Assembly: GCA_001803565.1 (NCBI GenBank)
Contig: MHDQ01000050.1
Span: forward strand, 1-8,809
Length of the DNA: 8,809 bases
Origin: Nitrospinae bacterium RIFCSPLOWO2_12_FULL_45_22
GTDB lineage: Bacteria > 2-12-FULL-45-22
Direction: 5' to 3'
The notes below the pieces were generated by a model. That model saw nothing but the letters and a program-made list of their open reading frames with translations, was not told the DNA's origin and searched no databases. This document shows, in pieces, positions 1 through 5,719 of this stretch (positions within the stretch are counted from its first letter, which is position 1; every line of letters starts with the position of its first letter). Position numbers and translations under genes: made by a program.

Positions 1-1
1 C

Positions 2-982
2 GAGATGGGTATAATCTTCATGATTTTACTTATCGGCCTGGAGACCCATGTCAGCCAATTACGCCGAATAGGCAAAACCGCAATTTTAGTAGCACTTATA
101 GGCGTAGTTGTACCCTTTGGGGTAGGGTACATACTGGGCGAGGCCCTGGGTTATCCCTGGAAGACCTCCCTTTTCCTGGGTAGTATCCTTACCGCCACCA
201 GTGTTGCGGTTACGGTAAGGACCTTTATGGATCTGGGGATGGCCCGCTCCTCTGTTTCCCAGACCATCCTGGCGGCGGCGATAATAGATGATATCCTGGG
301 CCTGCTGATCCTGGCGGTGGTACTGGCCTTTGCTGGTACTGGAGAAGGAGGGGGGCTGATAAGCAAATTGGAAAAGGCCGGCTTATTTTTCTTTGTAATC
401 CTCCCCCTCGGGTGGTGGTTAGTGCCTCGGGTTATTGCCTTAGTGAGACGTATGGAAGGTGAAGGGACTACCTTCACCACGATATTAGGTATTACCTTTC
501 TATTTGCCTTCCTGTCCCACTGGGCTGGGCTAGCCAGCCTGATCGGGGCCTTTCTAATCGGGCTCATCTTTGGCCAGCTCCCCGAGGCAGAAAGGATCTC
601 AGAGGAGATTAAGCCCCTTTATTATTTCCTGGCACCGGTATTCTTCGTCTCTATAGGAGTTCAGGTTGACCTTTGGGAGTTCTCTACCGCCATAGTCTTT
701 GCCTTACTCCTTACCCTGGCAGCTATCATTACCAAGGTGATAGGGGGGCAAGCAGGCGCCTATTTGGGTGGACTTAGCCGGAAAAAAGGGCTGATAATAG
801 GGGTAGGAATGGTGCCTCGGGGTGAGGTGGGTCTGATCGTAGCGGGGATAGGGCGGCAATGGCACCTTATTGATGATGCAGTATTTTCTGCCGCGGCTTT
901 TATGTGCCTCCTCACTATTTTGCTACCTCCTTTGTTCATAAAGCTATTAATCAAATTATATCCCGAAGAGCTGGAGGGATAG
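2..982 (+). CDS. Cation:proton antiporter, CPA2 family (5'-truncated by window edge)
   Basis: Integral membrane Na+(K+)/H+ exchanger of the CPA2 (NapA/KefB-like) family. The frame is open to the window edge: the codon before the first ATG (position 5) is GAG, and the visible protein starts inside the conserved helix that reads MILLIGLET in this family. About 60-80 N-terminal residues are therefore probably upstream, and the ATG at 5 is unlikely to be the real start. Numbering from that Met, SILTATSVAVTVRTF (60-74) and AAIIDDILGL (91-100) give the paired Asp95-Asp96 of the ion site. K244 in ITKVIGG resembles the NapA transport Lys, and GMVPRGEVGLIVA (268-280) is the conserved RGE helix. The DD plus Lys set is the one associated with electrogenic members (family knowledge; the role here is inferred). 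No cytoplasmic RCK domain follows; the protein ends at 325. The next gene, a CBS protein, begins 2 nt after the stop and may be its regulatory partner. Confidence 0.9.
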   Translation, partial: EMGIIFMILLIGLETHVSQLRRIGKTAILVALIGVVVPFGVGYILGEALGYPWKTSLFLGSILTATSVAVTVRTFMDLGMARSSVSQTILAAAIIDDILGLLILAVVLAFAGTGEGGGLISKLEKAGLFFFVILPLGWWLVPRVIALVRRMEGEGTTFTTILGITFLFAFLSHWAGLASLIGAFLIGLIFGQLPEAERISEEIKPLYYFLAPVFFVSIGVQVDLWEFSTAIVFALLLTLAAIITKVIGGQAGAYLGGLSRKKGLIIGVGMVPRGEVGLIVAGIGRQWHLIDDAVFSAAAFMCLLTILLPPLFIKLLIKLYPEELEG

Positions 983-984
983 CC

Positions 985-1401
985 ATGAAGGTCAAGGATT
1001 GCTATCAGCAGGTCACACCGCATGCGGATCTCGTCAGAGAAGATACAAAAATCGAGGATGTAATAAAGGTAATGTCGCGTAATCCAGCCTCCAGGGCAGT
1101 ATTTGTGGTCAATGAAAAAGAAGAATTGGTAGGTATTGTAAGCATGCAACAGCTCTTGAATATTATGGGGATAGAATACTCTAAAGAAGATTCTATAACC
1201 CTGATCTCTCAGGTAATGGCCAAGACGGCCGCTGACATAATGATCCCCCCTCAATGGGTTTCACCGGAAGACGATCTACAAGAGGCCCTGAAGCTCGCGG
1301 TACAGCACAGCCTTCAAGATATCCCCGTAGTATCTGAAGGGAAAGTAATAGGTAATCTAGACTGCTTCGAAATAATCAATAACCTGGGCCGCTCTTCCTA
1401 A
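985..1401 (+). CDS. Stand-alone CBS-domain pair protein
   Basis: Soluble 138-residue protein made of essentially two CBS motifs (about residues 6-62 and 80-134), the Bateman module that usually binds adenine nucleotides and regulates an attached or partner protein. Each motif shows the expected pattern: DTKIEDVIKVM followed by AVFVVNEKEELVGIVSMQQL in the first, and SPEDDLQEALKLAVQH followed by DIPVVSEGKVIGNLDCFEI in the second. The frame is open upstream to an ATG at 904, but that would overlap the antiporter. The ATG at 985 has GGAGGG at 973-978 with a 6-nt gap and starts directly at the CBS fold, so I chose it. It lies 2 nt after one antiporter and 37 nt before another. The ligand cannot be read from sequence. 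A regulatory subunit of one or both antiporters is the likeliest role, inferred from context. Confidence 0.88.
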   Translation: MKVKDCYQQVTPHADLVREDTKIEDVIKVMSRNPASRAVFVVNEKEELVGIVSMQQLLNIMGIEYSKEDSITLISQVMAKTAADIMIPPQWVSPEDDLQEALKLAVQHSLQDIPVVSEGKVIGNLDCFEIINNLGRSS

Positions 1402-1438
1402 TTATTGTCAGGATTTTTATTACTATCAAATAGATAAT

Positions 1439-3373
1439 ATGATACCAGAGATATCCTTTTCTCCCCTCTTGCTTATTACCTTGCTGGCCCTTGCTGTCCC
1501 AATACTATTCTCCCATATTAGGGTAGTAAGCTTACCTATAATAGTCGGGGAGATATTATGTGGGATATTGGTGGGTGAGGGTGGTTTAGGGCTCATCGGA
1601 AAAGAGCCATGGTTAGATTTTCTCTCCTCTTTCGGCTTTGTTTATCTTATGTTCCTTTCCGGGCTAGAGATCGATTTTAGGGTAATGTCTCCCTATCTGG
1701 AGCGTAAAGGTAAAGGCTTAAAATTTTATCTGAAAAATCCGATTATGATAGGACTTTTGTCTGCCGGATCAACCCTAACTGTTTCTTTGGGCCTCTGCTA
1801 CGCCCTCCGACTCCACTGGCTGATAGCTTTGCTCCTCTCCACTACCTCTATTGGTGTGGTAGTACCGGTGATTAAAGAGGGACGCTTCTCTTCTACTCCT
1901 TATGGTCAGACCCTCTTATTGGCTACTATGATGGCGGACTTTCTTACCATGTTTCTCTTTACTATTGGTGTGGCCATCGTCTCTAAGGGTTTCACCTTTG
2001 AGTTCCTCTTAATATTGGGTATTTTTGTAGCTTTTTTTGTGATATACCGTGTTGGTCATATCTTTGCTGGATATATGGCGGTTCAGAATATTATTAAGGA
2101 ACTCTCCCATGCTACTTCTCAGATTAGGGTACGGGGTTGTTTTGTCCTGATGTTATTCTTTGTTGCTCTTTCCCAGCAACTAGGGGTTGAGATTATCCTC
2201 GGTTCTTTCCTAGCCGGGGTTATTATATCGCTAATTTCAGATAAGGAAGGCTCAGACCTTCATCAAAAATTGGATGCCATAGGCTATGGATTCTTTATCC
2301 CCATCTTCTTTATCATGGTAGGAGTTAGCTTAGACCTCACCCCCCTTTTATCTTCTCTTCAATCCGGTTCAGCACAGGGCAAAGAGACCTTCTGGCTAAT
2401 CCCATTATTGTTAGGGCTGGTTTATCTGGCTCGGGGCTTGCCCATATTTGCCTTCAGGCTCCTTTATCCCTGGCGACATTCCATCGGGGCAGGTGCTTTG
2501 CTATCTGCCCAGTTGAGTCTTAGTATTGCCGGGGCCATTATCCTCCTTAGAATGGGTTTGGTTGACCAATCCTTATATGCTGCCATCATATTTATGTCTG
2601 TCTTGACTTGTATCCTTTCCCCTATTGCTTTTCGCTGGTTAGTTTCAGTAGAACCAGCAATAGAGAAGAAGCAAATAGTAATCCTTGGAGCTAATGAGAT
2701 AGGTTGCCTCCTGGCTGATAGGTTAACCAGCCTTGGCGAGCAGGTGAGACTTGTAGATAAAGATCCATATCGAGCAGAACGGGCCGGGCGATTAGGATTA
2801 GAGGTCTCAGAAATTGATTTTGCTACCGAAGAAGGTTTAAGGCTCGCAGGGTGTGACAAGGCAACGGCCCTTGTGGCGGTTACTAATGATGATGATACCA
2901 ATATCCATGCCTGTCAGCTAGCGAAGAATACTTTCGGTATTGAACATTTAGTTTCGGTGATAAATAACTTGGACAATCTAGGGAAGGCAGAAGATACTGG
3001 GATCAAAGTGGTAAATCCCACTTTTTCTTTAGTAAATGGACTGCATAATTTTATCCACCATCCCAGCCTGGCCGAACTACTGAGCGAACAGGTCGTTGGA
3101 AAGAATGTAGTGGAGATACCCTTGTATGGGTCTAATTTCTTGGGACGACCCTTAAGAGAGCTTCAACTACCGGGTGATTGTCTTATCCTTTCTATTAAGA
3201 GAACCGGAGAATTTCTGGGACCCCGGGGCAATACTATATTGAAAAAAGGGGATAGCATAACTATATTAGGGAGTGCGGAATTTGTAGCAGAGCTAAGTGA
3301 CCAGCAACCAGAACCAACTTTTTCCCTTAGGAGTTATTTCAAAAGATTCAGCCAAAGATTTCGGAGGGGGTGA
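1439..3373 (+). CDS. CPA2/Kef-type cation:proton antiporter with RCK (TrkA-N) and TrkA-C domains
   Basis: Monovalent cation/H+ antiporter or K+ efflux protein of 644 residues, with about 12-13 membrane segments over residues 8-402, then a cytoplasmic RCK/TrkA-N Rossmann domain (411-548) and a TrkA-C domain (about 552-620). The N-terminus is typical of the family (ALAVPILFSHIRVVSLPIIVGEIL, residues 17-40). Two places differ from textbook members. The ion-site helix reads LLATMMADFLTMFL, so only one acidic residue (D167) remains with Ala166 before it, and Arg332 (YLARGLPIF) lies where DD-type antiporters have a transport Lys. The Rossmann turn is GANEIG (417-422) rather than GxGxxG, although the acidic D440 that caps strand 2 is present. 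These suggest altered stoichiometry or nucleotide preference (inference). No Shine-Dalgarno is visible before the ATG, but the start fits the family. It follows the CBS gene by 37 nt, probably in the same operon. Confidence 0.9.
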   Translation: MIPEISFSPLLLITLLALAVPILFSHIRVVSLPIIVGEILCGILVGEGGLGLIGKEPWLDFLSSFGFVYLMFLSGLEIDFRVMSPYLERKGKGLKFYLKNPIMIGLLSAGSTLTVSLGLCYALRLHWLIALLLSTTSIGVVVPVIKEGRFSSTPYGQTLLLATMMADFLTMFLFTIGVAIVSKGFTFEFLLILGIFVAFFVIYRVGHIFAGYMAVQNIIKELSHATSQIRVRGCFVLMLFFVALSQQLGVEIILGSFLAGVIISLISDKEGSDLHQKLDAIGYGFFIPIFFIMVGVSLDLTPLLSSLQSGSAQGKETFWLIPLLLGLVYLARGLPIFAFRLLYPWRHSIGAGALLSAQLSLSIAGAIILLRMGLVDQSLYAAIIFMSVLTCILSPIAFRWLVSVEPAIEKKQIVILGANEIGCLLADRLTSLGEQVRLVDKDPYRAERAGRLGLEVSEIDFATEEGLRLAGCDKATALVAVTNDDDTNIHACQLAKNTFGIEHLVSVINNLDNLGKAEDTGIKVVNPTFSLVNGLHNFIHHPSLAELLSEQVVGKNVVEIPLYGSNFLGRPLRELQLPGDCLILSIKRTGEFLGPRGNTILKKGDSITILGSAEFVAELSDQQPEPTFSLRSYFKRFSQRFRRG

Positions 3374-3390
3374 ACTACCAAAAATTGATC

Positions 3391-3427
3391 TTAGTCACGA
3401 ACGGACACATATAAACAAGAATTTAAA
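3391..3427. repeat. Short CACGAACGGACAC-type repeat remnant
   Basis: In the 167-nt gap between the second antiporter and otsB, the stretch beginning TTAGTCACGAACGGACAC and running into ATAAACAAGAATTT resembles, from memory, a degenerate short repeat (CACGAACGGACACGAA-like) scattered in many uncultured bacterial genomes. There is only one copy here, so repeat status cannot be shown from this window. The same stretch contains a possible but poor promoter for otsB: TTGATC (3385-3390), a 19-nt gap, then TATAAA (3410-3415). Confidence 0.3.
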
Positions 3428-3457
3428 TCACCCTGGATTATGAAGCGTTCTAAGCAG

Positions 3458-3510
3458 AGCGACGAAACAATCTAATCAATTAGAGATTGCTTCGCTAACG
3501 CTCGCAATGA
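3458..3510. repeat. Imperfect palindromic repeat, GCGAAGCAATCT type
   Basis: The left arm AGCGACGAAACAATCTAA (3458-3475) is an imperfect inverted copy of TTAGAGATTGCTTCGCT (3480-3496), separated by a 4-nt loop, and is followed by AACGCTCGCAATGA. The reverse complement of the right side, ending ...GCGAAGCAATCTCTAA, matches in my memory the very common dispersed palindrome TCATTGCGAGCGAAGCGAAGCAATCT of many bacterial genomes. It could fold in RNA and shield the 3' end of the antiporter transcript. It is not followed by a T tract, so it is not a typical intrinsic terminator. The gap to the otsB start holds nothing else I recognise. Confidence 0.6.
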
Positions 3511-3540
3511 CATTAATAAAACATTTGCATCCCTGCGCTT

Positions 3541-4407
3541 ATGAGCCTTGATAAAAATTCGGCATTAACTCACGAAAGCAATATAAATGATAATCTAAGG
3601 GCTACCAACCTGTTCCAGGCTATTGATCAGATAAGGGAGCGCCTTAAGCGAGCGGCAAAGGTATTGCTCCTATTAGATTATGACGGGACTCTGGTACCTA
3701 TCGCAGAGAAGCCGGAATTAGCATTATTGCCAGAAAATACTCGTTCTTTATTAAGACAGCTTAGTGACTATCCCAGAGTAATATTGGGAGTAGTAAGTGG
3801 CAGGTCTTTAGCCGAAATAAAGGAGCTAGTTAATCTAGAAGGGATTATTTATGTCGGTAATCATGGCTTAGAGATGGACCTGCTAGCGGGCCACTATGTA
3901 TATCCTGAGGCGAAAGGCTTTTTATCCCAGATGAGAGAGTTAAAAGAGATATTATCTCAATACTTACCAGATTTCCCGGGCAGTTTATTGGAGGACAAAG
4001 GGTTGCTCTTAAGCCTCCATTACCGGAAACTGGCTCCGAATAATGTCCCAGCCCTCAAAACGCTATTGGAAAGGACATTAGCAGGCTATAGCCAGAGGTT
4101 AGAAATAGCTAATGGTAAGAAGGTATGGGAGATAAGGCCCAGGATCGCCTGTAACAAGGGAAGCGCCGTTTTAACTATTTTAGAATCCCTATCGATCTCA
4201 GAACCAGATCCCTTACCTATTTATCTTGGTGATGACAGAACCGATGAAGATGCCTTTAGGGCCTTAGCTGATAAGGGGATAACTATCCGCGTAGGGGATA
4301 GCCCTTCCCCTACCTTGGCCCATTCCTATCTTACTGAACAGAAAGAAGTCCTGGAATTTTTAAGACTCCTGTACCAAGAATTTAAAGCCCAGGCTCAGAG
4401 CAATTAA
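3541..4407 (+). CDS. otsB: Trehalose-6-phosphate phosphatase (HAD superfamily)
   Basis: Cytoplasmic Mg2+-dependent phosphatase converting trehalose 6-phosphate to trehalose, the second step of the OtsA/OtsB pathway. HAD motif I is LLLLDYDGTLVP with nucleophile D46 and general acid D48. Motif II is VVSGRS (S86). The family block YVGNHGLE (105-111) is present. K206 in NKGSAV is the motif III Lys, and YLGDDRTDEDAF (228-239) is motif IV with the metal-binding acids. WEIRPRIACNKG (196-207) is diagnostic of trehalose phosphatases. At 288 residues it is a little longer than the usual 230-270, owing to about 35 extra residues before the HAD core. No ribosome binding site precedes the ATG at 3541, and the first 20-30 residues look unconserved, so the true start could be internal. 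There is no otsA synthase in the window. Its stop codon TAA lies inside the 9-bp direct repeat that flanks the downstream fold-back element. Confidence 0.93.
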   Translation: MSLDKNSALTHESNINDNLRATNLFQAIDQIRERLKRAAKVLLLLDYDGTLVPIAEKPELALLPENTRSLLRQLSDYPRVILGVVSGRSLAEIKELVNLEGIIYVGNHGLEMDLLAGHYVYPEAKGFLSQMRELKEILSQYLPDFPGSLLEDKGLLLSLHYRKLAPNNVPALKTLLERTLAGYSQRLEIANGKKVWEIRPRIACNKGSAVLTILESLSISEPDPLPIYLGDDRTDEDAFRALADKGITIRVGDSPSPTLAHSYLTEQKEVLEFLRLLYQEFKAQAQSN

Positions 4408-4413
4408 CATAAT
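4405..4413. repeat. Left copy of 9-bp direct repeat (putative target-site duplication)
   Basis: TAACATAAT directly abuts the left end of the fold-back element and includes the otsB stop codon. An identical copy lies on the other side at 4523-4531. Because the insertion duplicated the stop codon, otsB would keep the same C-terminus with or without the element. Confidence 0.65.
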
Positions 4414-4521
4414 CGGCCTATCCGGTTGACTCTTGTACATACTATATATTGCGGTTAAAATCCCATAAATCAACGATTTGTAACTATATCTCGTATCTAC
4501 GAGAGTGAAGCGGATAGGCCG
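4414..4521. mobile_element. Putative MITE: 108-bp fold-back element with 38-bp imperfect terminal inverted repeats
   Basis: CGGCCTATCCG at 4414-4424 is the exact reverse complement of CGGATAGGCCG at 4511-4521. Extending inward, positions 4414-4451 match the reverse complement of 4484-4521 at 31 of 38 positions by my alignment, leaving a 32-nt centre. The element is flanked by identical 9-bp direct repeats, TAACATAAT at 4405-4413 and 4523-4531, with one extra G at 4522. No reading frame of note lies inside, so if mobile it would depend on a transposase encoded elsewhere. Nine-bp duplications occur in several IS families, and I cannot assign one. Transcribed, it would form a long imperfect hairpin at the 3' end of otsB. 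A perfect 7-bp hairpin (4489-4504, TCTCGTATCTACGAGA) also lies within the right arm. The main alternative is a structured RNA element without mobility, but the flanking duplication favours insertion. Confidence 0.65.
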
Positions 4522-4522
4522 G

Positions 4523-4531
4523 TAACATAAT
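4523..4531. repeat. Right copy of 9-bp direct repeat (putative target-site duplication)
   Basis: TAACATAAT, identical to 4405-4413. Removing the element plus one copy restores a continuous junction (CAATTAACATAATTAGAGGC) linking the otsB stop directly to the PIN-domain gene remnant. Confidence 0.65.
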
Positions 4532-4647
4532 TAGAGGCTATAGAAATAGACTCTTGGCATAGGTACTCCTTCTGGGATTCTTTGATTATCCAGGCTGCCA
4601 TAAGAGGGGGTGCGGCCTTGCTGTTACCAGAAGAGCTGAACAAATAA
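4531..4647 (+). pseudogene. Remnant of a PIN-domain (VapC-like) toxin gene, C-terminal part only
   Basis: This frame encodes 38 residues and ends at TAA 4645-4647. It reads AIEIDSWHRYSFWDSLIIQ, then AAIRGGAALLLPEELNK. The order helix, then (L/Y)SFWD(A/S)LI(I/V)xAA, then GGxxLLxxE(D/E)L is the C-terminal third of VapC-type PIN ribonucleases, where the SFWD Asp is one of the conserved metal-binding acids and the late P/S-E-(D/E)-L segment ends the fold. The first two-thirds (normally about 90 residues with the N-terminal DTS/DTN motif) are absent: in frame there is a TAA at 4528-4530, and otsB and the fold-back element occupy the space upstream. It has no start codon or ribosome binding site, so I regard it as a dead toxin fragment. 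It would not be rescued by removing the element, because the restored junction also has an in-frame stop. No antitoxin gene is visible. Confidence 0.72.
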
Positions 4648-4664
4648 ATATCAGCCAATTTTCC

Positions 4665-4694
4665 TTGACATGGAGTAGGGATGAGGAATAAAGT
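4665..4694 (+). promoter_or_regulatory. Sigma70-like promoter for the MaoC-radA-scpAB operon
   Basis: A perfect -35 box TTGACA (4665-4670) is followed after 18 nt by TAAAGT (4689-4694), 4 of 6 matches to TATAAT. Transcription would begin near 4701, giving a leader of about 47 nt before the ATG at 4748. Position between a dead gene fragment and the first operon gene fits. There is no experimental support. Confidence 0.5.
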
Positions 4695-4747
4695 AATGTC
4701 GTTCTTTCTGGTTAGTCAATATCAAATATTAATAGGAGGGTTTCAGT

Positions 4748-5182
4748 ATGGCCAAGAAATTATTAGTATATGATGAATTGGAAGTAGGGCGAAAGTTTAA
4801 ACCCGCTACCTATACCTTAACCAAAGAGACTATTGGGAAATATGCTGAGGCAGTAGAAGACCGAAACCCCCTTTATCTGGATGAAGCCCAGGCTAAAAAC
4901 TCGGCCTTTAAAGGGCTCATCAGCCACCCTACTACCGCCGCTATTTATAGCCTGGCGTCCATTATGACTGAAGGGGAGATGCCGCCAGGAGGGATCCATG
5001 CCAAACAATTTTTCGAGTTCCATACACCGGCCCGGCCCGGCGATGCCTTGACTACTACTGCCACGGTAGTGGATAAATATATCAAGCGCGAGAAAAAATA
5101 TGTAGTCTTCGAGACCACCACGGTCAACCAGAAAGGAGAAAAGATAGTTACGGGCAAGATGACTGCTATTATCCCCCAATAA
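4748..5182 (+). CDS. MaoC/HadA-like hot-dog hydratase subunit lacking the catalytic His
   Basis: A 144-residue single hot-dog protein of the MaoC_dehydrat_N (FAS1-type dehydratase) family. The opening block YDELEVGRKFKPATYTLTK is typical. The hydratase signature, usually D-x-N-P-(I/L)-H-x-D, reads EDRNPLYLDE here, so D38 is kept but position 43 is Tyr instead of the catalytic His; the later GHG/VHG-like turn also differs (GLISHPT, 56-62). In mycobacterial HadAB, HadA is a similar non-catalytic partner that shapes the substrate channel while HadB carries the Asp/His dyad (family knowledge). The next MaoC gene is intact, so this protein is probably the structural half of a heterodimer (inference). 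The ribosome binding site AGGAGGG (4734-4740) is 7 nt before the ATG. The gene ends with two tandem TAA codons. It appears to be the first gene of the operon running to scpB. Confidence 0.85.
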   Translation: MAKKLLVYDELEVGRKFKPATYTLTKETIGKYAEAVEDRNPLYLDEAQAKNSAFKGLISHPTTAAIYSLASIMTEGEMPPGGIHAKQFFEFHTPARPGDALTTTATVVDKYIKREKKYVVFETTTVNQKGEKIVTGKMTAIIPQ

Positions 5183-5197
5183 TAAACGCCGAGGAGC

Positions 5198-5262
5198 GAA
5201 CAGTAAGCAGTAAGCGGTGAAGAGTTAACTACTCACTCCTCACGGTTCACTGCTCACTATTA
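5198..5262. repeat. Fold-back repeat built from 7-nt units between the two MaoC genes
   Basis: The sequence divides into nine consecutive heptamers: GAACAGT, AAGCAGT, AAGCGGT, GAAGAGT, TAACTAC, TCACTCC, TCACGGT, TCACTGC, TCACTAT. The first four are variants of one purine-rich unit ending in GT; the last four are variants of its complement. Arms 5198-5225 and 5235-5262 pair at 21 of 28 positions, before counting G-U pairs, around a 9-nt loop. The hairpin ends 8 nt before the AGGAGG of the second MaoC gene. Degenerate 7-nt tandem repeats are known from other bacterial genomes (for example STRR repeats of cyanobacteria), but I cannot assign this one to a family. In RNA it could affect processing or translation between the two genes. 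Confidence 0.75.
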
Positions 5263-5282
5263 ACCAGAAAAGGAGGATCGAA

Positions 5283-5708
5283 ATGCCCACCCCTAGTTTT
5301 GATCAGATAAAGATTGGTGATGAGATACCCGCTATTTGCAAGACCATAACTCAAGAAAAGATCAACCGCTATGCAGATGCATCGGGTGATTATAATCCTA
5401 TCCATGTAGACCCCGAATTTGCTAAGAATACCATGTTCAAAGGAACTATAGGCCATGGTATGATGACCCTGGCCTATATCTCTGAGATGATGACCAACTG
5501 GTTAGGGAGCGGCTGGATATATGGTGGTAATATGGAGGTAACCTTTTTTGCCCCTACCCGGCCAGAACTTAGCTATGCGATTAAAGGCAAGGTAGTGGAT
5601 AAGAAGGAAGAGGCGGGTAAGAAGGTTGTGGAATGCGAGATCTGGTGTGAAGACCAGGACGGTAATAAAGTAGTAGCGGGCAAGACCTCTGGCCAGCTCC
5701 TAACCTAA
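5283..5708 (+). CDS. MaoC/HadB-like (R)-specific enoyl-thioester hydratase, catalytic subunit
   Basis: A 141-residue hot-dog hydratase/dehydratase expected to add water to, or remove it from, a trans-2-enoyl/(R)-3-hydroxyacyl thioester. The hydratase-2 signature is complete: YADASGDYNPIHVDPEFAK (30-48) carries catalytic D36 and H41 with N38, followed by FKGTIGHGMMTLAY (52-65), the GHGM helix start that closes the active site. The ribosome binding site AGGAGG (5271-5276) is 6 nt before the ATG, the strongest in the window. It lies 100 nt after the His-less MaoC paralogue and 11 nt before radA. The acyl chain (CoA or ACP, length) cannot be read; no thiolase, ketoreductase or ligase is nearby to tell. 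With its neighbour it most resembles HadAB-type heterodimers, though a homodimer like PhaJ is possible. Confidence 0.88.
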   Translation: MPTPSFDQIKIGDEIPAICKTITQEKINRYADASGDYNPIHVDPEFAKNTMFKGTIGHGMMTLAYISEMMTNWLGSGWIYGGNMEVTFFAPTRPELSYAIKGKVVDKKEEAGKKVVECEIWCEDQDGNKVVAGKTSGQLLT

Positions 5709-5719
5709 AAGAAGGTGAT

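Noticed and set aside
904-984. Longer start for the CBS protein
   Set aside because: It would overlap the antiporter by 79 nt and add residues not resembling a CBS fold; the ATG at 985 has a good GGAGGG.
760-1254. Minus-strand open frame opposite the antiporter and CBS gene
   Set aside because: It is a shadow of two strongly supported genes; its protein is Tyr/His/Ile-rich, has no recognisable motif and runs across two genes.
1405-1438. Promoter for the second antiporter (TTGTCA with TAGATA/GATAAT)
   Set aside because: The spacing is 20-22 nt and the -10-like box abuts the ATG, leaving no room for a leader or a normal start point.
4405-4531. Integron attC site
   Set aside because: The flanking 9-bp words are direct, not inverted, and lack the RYYYAAC/GTTRRRY core pair; no integrase is present.
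4718-4730. AATAT-CAA-ATATT inverted repeat before the first MaoC gene as an operator
   Set aside because: Only 5-bp A+T arms, expected by chance in this A+T-rich leader.
4817-5179. Minus-strand open frame opposite the first MaoC gene
   Set aside because: It lies wholly within a gene with a clear family signature and ribosome binding site; no motif of its own.
5198-5262. CRISPR array
   Set aside because: The units are 7 nt without spacers and half are inverted, unlike repeat-spacer arrays.
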